Source: an uncultured Thermoleophilia bacterium
GTDB taxonomy: Bacteria; Actinomycetota; Thermoleophilia; UBA2241
Direction: 5' to 3'
NCBI GenBank assembly: GCA_903921965.1
Contig: CAIXSE010000533.1
Span: 1-16,474, forward strand
Length of the DNA: 16,474 nt
Positions 13,439-16,474 of this stretch are shown piece after piece. Every line of letters starts with the position of its first letter. Position 1 is the stretch's first letter. Made by a program: the position numbers and the translations under genes. The notes under the pieces are model-generated. The model searched no databases, was not told where the DNA came from, and saw nothing but the letters and a program-made list of their open reading frames with translations.

Positions 13439-14665
13439 ATGGACGCGCCTGACGATCTCCGCCGGCTGCTGCTGGACCTCGTGTCGACGGAGCACGAGGT
13501 CCGGTCCCGGGTGGCGGGCCTCGACCGCGGCGCGTGGGACGCCCTGCTCGCGTGCGCCGCGGAGCACCGCGTGAAGCCCCTGCTCCACTGGCGCCTCGCC
13601 CACGAACGCGCGGACCTCGAGGTCCCCGCCGAGGTCCGCTCGCGGCTCGCGGACGCCTACCTGCAGGCCACCCTGCGGGCGCTCAAGATCGAGCGGGAGC
13701 TGATCCGCGTGGTGCGCACCCTTCGGGAGGCGGGCATCCCGTGCGTGGCGCTCAAGGGCGCCTACCTCGCCTACCACGTCTACCCGGAGCCGGCTCTGCG
13801 GCCCCTCAAGGACCTCGACCTGCTCGTGCCCGCCGCCGACGCGCGGAGGGCGCACGACGTGTTGCTCGGCGCCGGGTTCGGGCGGACGCCCACGTTCAGC
13901 GGCGACGCCGCGACGTGGGCGTCGAAGCTCCACCACCTGCCGGCGCTCCGCCCCCCCGGCGGCGTGGCCGTGGAGCTCCACCACAGGCTCGAGATGCCGG
14001 GCGGTCACCGCATCGGGGACTGGGAGCGTGGCGGCGTCTGGAGCCGGCTCGTCGAGGTCCCGGTGGCCGGCGAGACGGTGTCCTACCTCTCGCCGGCGGA
14101 CGCCCTGCTGCACCTCGTCGTGCACGGGCTGTACCAGCACCGGCTGGACAACGGCCCGCTCACGCTCGCCGACATCGCGGCCCTCGCGAGGACGGGCGCG
14201 GTGGACTGGACGCTCTTCTGGCGTCTCGCCGCCGAGGGCGGGTACACGCGTGCCTGCGAGCTCCTCTTCGCGCTCACCGGGCACTACTTCGGGCCGCTGC
14301 CGGTGGAGGCCGCCCCGACTGCCGACCCGCTGCCCCGGGACGGCGCGGCGCTGCTCCCGCTGTGCGCGGGCCTGCTCATGCGAGGCGAGAAGGCGGCTGC
14401 CGATGAGCGCCTGGTGGGCTCCCTCGCCGGCAAGGGCGCGGGCGGCAAGGCGACGCTCCTGCTCGGCAAGGCGGTGCCCGCGCGCGCCCACCTGGCCATC
14501 ACGTACGACGTCGATCCCACCTCCGCGCGCGCCTTCCTCTACTACGTGCCGTTCTGGGTGCGGCTCGCGCGCAAGAGGGTGCCGGAGCTCGTGAGCCGGC
14601 GCCACGCGGTCACGAGCACGGCCCGTCAGATCGCCGTGCTCGACGACTGGCTGGCGCGGGGGTGA
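13439..14665 (+). CDS. Nucleotidyltransferase-family lasso tailoring protein
   Basis: A 408-residue protein of the large NTP-transferase family (Pfam NTP_transf_5 type) often found in lasso clusters. The key block is ALKGAYLAYHVYPEPALRP (104-122) then LKDLDLLVP (123-131), with the metal-binding pair Asp125 and Asp127 and Lys106 nearby. Family-typical VELHHRLEMPG, LSPADALLHLVVHGLYQH and IAALA follow. The molecular role is poorly known. In the pseudomycoidin system a relative works with the HPrK-like kinase and adds hexose to the phosphorylated tail; a similar partnership with the kinase at 5437 is inferred. ATG 13439 with AGGG upstream is the start. It is the last lasso-cluster gene, 112 nt before the TAG-gene operator. 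Confidence 0.85.
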   Translation: MDAPDDLRRLLLDLVSTEHEVRSRVAGLDRGAWDALLACAAEHRVKPLLHWRLAHERADLEVPAEVRSRLADAYLQATLRALKIERELIRVVRTLREAGIPCVALKGAYLAYHVYPEPALRPLKDLDLLVPAADARRAHDVLLGAGFGRTPTFSGDAATWASKLHHLPALRPPGGVAVELHHRLEMPGGHRIGDWERGGVWSRLVEVPVAGETVSYLSPADALLHLVVHGLYQHRLDNGPLTLADIAALARTGAVDWTLFWRLAAEGGYTRACELLFALTGHYFGPLPVEAAPTADPLPRDGAALLPLCAGLLMRGEKAAADERLVGSLAGKGAGGKATLLLGKAVPARAHLAITYDVDPTSARAFLYYVPFWVRLARKRVPELVSRRHAVTSTARQIAVLDDWLARG

Positions 14666-14676
14666 CGGAGCTCCGC

Positions 14677-14699
14677 CGGCGAGGCGGCGGCGCTCGCCG
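14677..14699 (+). terminator. Possible hairpin terminator after the nucleotidyltransferase gene
   Basis: CGGCGAG / CTCGCCG with a 9-nt GC loop, 11 nt after the stop codon. There is no T-run, so it would be a weak or factor-assisted terminator at best. Confidence 0.3.
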
Positions 14700-14700
14700 C

Positions 14701-14740
14701 GCCTCGCCGCGCCTCGTCGCGCCTCGCCGCGCCTCGTCGC
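14701..14740. repeat. 10-bp tandem repeat directly upstream of the mtbB promoter
   Basis: Four units of GCCTCG(C/T)CGC, alternating C and T at position 7, so also two units of 20 bp. A diverged fifth unit precedes them (14691-14700). They end 2 nt before the TTGACA box. The 10-bp period equals about one helical turn, so repeated protein contacts on one DNA face are possible; replication slippage in simple GC sequence explains it equally well. Confidence 0.7.
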
Positions 14741-14742
14741 GC

Positions 14743-14771
14743 TTGACATGACCACGTGCCTGCGGTGTAGT
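14743..14771 (+). promoter_or_regulatory. Promoter of the mtbB operon
   Basis: A perfect -35 TTGACA (14743-14748), 17 nt, and -10 TGTAGT (14766-14771). Transcription should begin near 14778, the first bases of the operator copy at 14777-14799, a classic repressor arrangement. Confidence 0.7.
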
Positions 14772-14776
14772 CACTG

Positions 14777-14799
14777 CGCTAATTGACCGGTCGATTAGT
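14777..14799. promoter_or_regulatory. Operator-like palindrome, copy 2 (identical to 4127-4149)
   Basis: Same 23 nt and same orientation as copy 1, here over the predicted transcript start of mtbB. A second perfect palindrome CAGGACCGGTCCTG (14806-14819) sharing the GACCGGTC centre lies 24 bp further and touches the ribosome site; it may be a secondary site. Binding of a TetR-like repressor that responds to a methylamine or a product is inferred. Confidence 0.75.
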
Positions 14800-14833
14800 C
14801 GACCTCAGGACCGGTCCTGGAGGGGAGGACACG

Positions 14834-16228
14834 TTGACCGACGAAGCCCGTATCCCGACCCGCATGGGCGACGGCACCTTCGCGCGCATGACGCGCAGCG
14901 AGATCCGCGCCGACCTCGAGGCGGGCGTGGCGATGGCCGTGAGGCGCGCCAAGGTCGAGCCGCTCACCGACGACGAGCTCGACCACCTGCTCGAGATCTA
15001 CGCCTCGCCGGTGCGCTTCATCGGCGTCGATGTGGGCGACGAGATCGTCCTCTCGTGCGACGGCACCGGCATGAAGACGCACGCCACGCGCATCGGCGAC
15101 CTGCAGAGCTACGAGCAGTGGATGGGCGCCGACCTCCTGGAGCTCTGCGTCGGCGACTATTCGCTCAAGGTCGTGCGCACGATCCTCGCCTACGAGGCCC
15201 AGTACATGCACGACGCCCAGCTCTGCACCATCGCCCCGCTGCAGTACGGGGTGATGACCAACCTCGGCCTCTACTCGAAGCCCGACGGCCCGTTCGACAA
15301 CTGGAACGAGCTGCTGCCGCTGAACCGCATCGCCGAGGCGCGCGCCAGTGAGGAGGAGGCCGTCGAGATGGCCGTCCTCGACATGGTCAAGCTCGCCGAC
15401 TCGCAGTGGGAGGCCGGCGCCGACGCCATCGACTGGGACACGACGGGAGCCTCCGGCGACCCCGAGTTCCTGGCCGCGCTCAAGGCCACGAAGATCATCC
15501 GCGAGAAGTACCCCGACATGGGCGTCGAACTGGGTATGGCCGGTGAGTTCGTGCTCGGCATGCACGGCGAGCTCGAGTGGGGCGGCAAGCGCCTCGCCGG
15601 CCTGTGGCCCAAGGACCAGCTGCTGCTGGCCCAGGAGGCCGGGGCGACGATGTTCGGGCCGGTGGTCAACATCAACACCGGCAAGAGCCTCGCCTGGAAC
15701 ATCGCCCGGGCGATCGCCCTGATCAAGCCTTGCATGGAGGTCGCGAAGATCCCCGTGCACCCCAACGCCGGCATGGGCGTGGGCGGCGTGCCGATGTTCG
15801 TCTACCCGCCCGGCGACGCGACCTGCCGCGCCGCCAAGGCGTTCACCGAGCTTCTTCACGTGGACGGCTTGTAGGCCGGCTCGGGCGATCCCCACGGGAT
15901 GCACAGCGCCCACGCGCAGGCTGCGAGTCTCGGCGGAATACGGGCAGGCGGAGACCTGGTTGCCCGGATGCAGATGACTCGGGGCATGCGCCTCAAGGAA
16001 GCGAAGCAGTACGTGGCCGACAAGGTTGGCGTGACGCCGTTCGACCTCGGCGACCCGGTGGTCATGACCGACGTGCGCAACGAGTACGGCTTCGGCCGCA
16101 TCCACAGTTACGCGATCAGCCAGCCGCAGCAGGCCAACCAGATCGAGGCCAAGTTCAACATCTCGCGCGTGCTGGACGTGCCGATCAACTGCGTCGAGCG
16201 CTTCAAGGAGAGGACGGCCGGCGCCTGA
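14834..16228 (+). CDS. mtbB: Dimethylamine:corrinoid methyltransferase MtbB with in-frame TAG (predicted pyrrolysine 347)
   Basis: Transfers a methyl group from dimethylamine to a cognate corrinoid protein; cytoplasmic. The N-terminal RMGDGTF, the middle GLYSKPDGPFDN and DWDTTGASGD, and LGMHGELEWGGKRLAGLWP, GATMFGPVVN and GMGVGGVPM closely follow archaeal MtbB. After VDGL a TAG (15872-15874) appears, then the same frame continues for 117 codons: IRAGGDLVARMQMTRGMRLK and an end NISRVLDVPINC are MtbB C-terminal features, ending in TGA. Reading TAG as one residue gives 464 residues with pyrrolysine at 347; M. barkeri MtbB is 467 with pyrrolysine near 356. TTG 14834 is chosen because GGAGGGGAGG lies 5 nt upstream and family similarity starts there; ATG 14783 lies inside the operator, at the transcript start. 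A split pseudogene is unlikely since both halves are intact and in frame. Confidence 0.9.
15872..15874 (+). other. In-frame TAG, predicted pyrrolysine codon
   Basis: TAG preceded by GTG-GAC-GGC-TTG and followed by GCC-GGC-TCG-GGC, inside conserved MtbB sequence at the family's known pyrrolysine position. All 15 complete genes of the window end in TGA, so TAG is not used as an ordinary stop here. The pylTSBCD genes needed for decoding are not in the window. Confidence 0.87.
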
Positions 16229-16253
16229 GGGCGCCGGCCGCAGGAGGCGAGCC

Positions 16254-16474
16254 ATGATCCGCAACCCGCGCGCGGGGTCGCGCAAGAGCGGCGGCTTCAG
16301 GCTGGACGTGTTCACCGACGACGAGCTGCGCGGGATCCACCTCGCCACGCTGGAGGTGCTGTCGGAGACCGGGGTCTTCGTGGAGGACGCGGAGGCGCAG
16401 GACATCTTCGAGCAGGCCGGCGCCGAGGTCGACCGCGAGCAGCAGGTGGTGCGCATCCCGGCACACCTGGTGGA
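16254..16474 (+). CDS. mttB: Trimethylamine:corrinoid methyltransferase MttB, N-terminal part (runs off the right edge)
   Basis: 73 codons are present. GGFRLDVFTDDELRGIHLA (13-31) then TLEVLSETGVFVEDAEAQ (32-49), DIFEQAGAEVD and VVRIPAHLV match the N-terminus of archaeal MttB (DELKAIHYATMEVL, EARQIFKENGCEV, VVKIPEYLV) far better than the MttB-like protein at 2604 does. It should demethylate trimethylamine to dimethylamine, the substrate of the upstream MtbB. The ATG follows AGGAGG by 6 nt and lies 25 nt after the mtbB stop, so both are in one operon. True MttB carries its pyrrolysine at about codon 334, which lies outside the window. Confidence 0.88.
   Translation, partial: MIRNPRAGSRKSGGFRLDVFTDDELRGIHLATLEVLSETGVFVEDAEAQDIFEQAGAEVDREQQVVRIPAHLV

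Noticed and set aside
14701..14740. CRISPR-like array
   Set aside because: Units of 10 bp without spacers; a simple tandem repeat.
4127..14799. The 23-bp direct repeats as attachment sites or transposon ends of a mobile lasso island
   Set aside because: No integrase, transposase or tRNA gene is present, and the palindrome placed over a promoter start fits an operator better. Insertion between two copies remains possible and is listed as a finding.
14783..14833. ATG 14783 as the start of mtbB
   Set aside because: It lies inside the operator, a few nt from the predicted transcript start, with no ribosome site; the added 17 residues have no family match, whereas TTG 14834 has a strong site.
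15899..16228. Separate small gene downstream of a truncated methyltransferase
   Set aside because: It is in the same frame as mtbB, has no ribosome site, and its sequence is the C-terminal part of the MtbB family; reading through TAG explains both pieces.
14834..16228. mtbB as a nonsense-mutated pseudogene
   Set aside because: No other lesion in 464 codons, TAG at the family's pyrrolysine position, good promoter and ribosome site, and an mttB of pyrrolysine type follows. Not formally excluded without the pyl genes.

Overview
The window is very GC-rich bacterial DNA with GTG and TTG starts, 4-nt GTGA gene overlaps and TGA as the stop of every complete gene. This suits an actinomycete-like (Actinomycetota) chromosome; I cannot name the genus. 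It has three blocks: two methylamine or methylated-compound catabolic blocks on the outside, pointing outwards, and a lasso-peptide biosynthetic cluster of about 10 kb between them.

Left block (1-4055, minus strand): an MttB-superfamily corrinoid methyltransferase without pyrrolysine, a 3-hydroxyisobutyrate dehydrogenase-family reductase, a KduD-like short-chain dehydrogenase and the N-terminal third or so of an FGGY sugar kinase that runs off the edge. The last two genes appear to have their own promoter. Together they suggest use of an N-methylated or sugar-acid-like compound that I cannot identify.

Middle block (4213-14665): a lasso-peptide cluster. It has two precursor genes (both absent from routine ORF calls), a split B protein (PqqD-like RRE protein B1 at 13109 and transglutaminase-like leader peptidase B2 at 4213) and an asparagine-synthetase-like cyclase. 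It also has an unusually large set of tailoring enzymes: an HPr-kinase-like peptide kinase, an APS kinase plus a PAPS sulfotransferase, an OGT/SPINDLY-like glycosyltransferase, a family-4-like glycosyltransferase and a nucleotidyltransferase-family protein. No exporter is visible. The two precursors have matched promoters and a 23-nt identical 5' leader.

Right block (14777-16474, plus strand): a dimethylamine:corrinoid methyltransferase gene (mtbB) interrupted in frame by one TAG codon exactly where this family carries pyrrolysine, then the start of a bona fide trimethylamine methyltransferase gene (mttB). Reading TAG as pyrrolysine gives a 464-residue protein of family-typical length. An exact 23-bp copy of one palindromic operator-like sequence lies at each inner border of the two catabolic blocks (4127-4149 and 14777-14799). 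This suggests one regulator, probably TetR-like, controls both, and the lasso cluster sits precisely between the copies. The most notable points are the pyrrolysine-dependent methylamine genes in a high-GC, actinomycete-like genome and the heavily decorated lasso system beside them.
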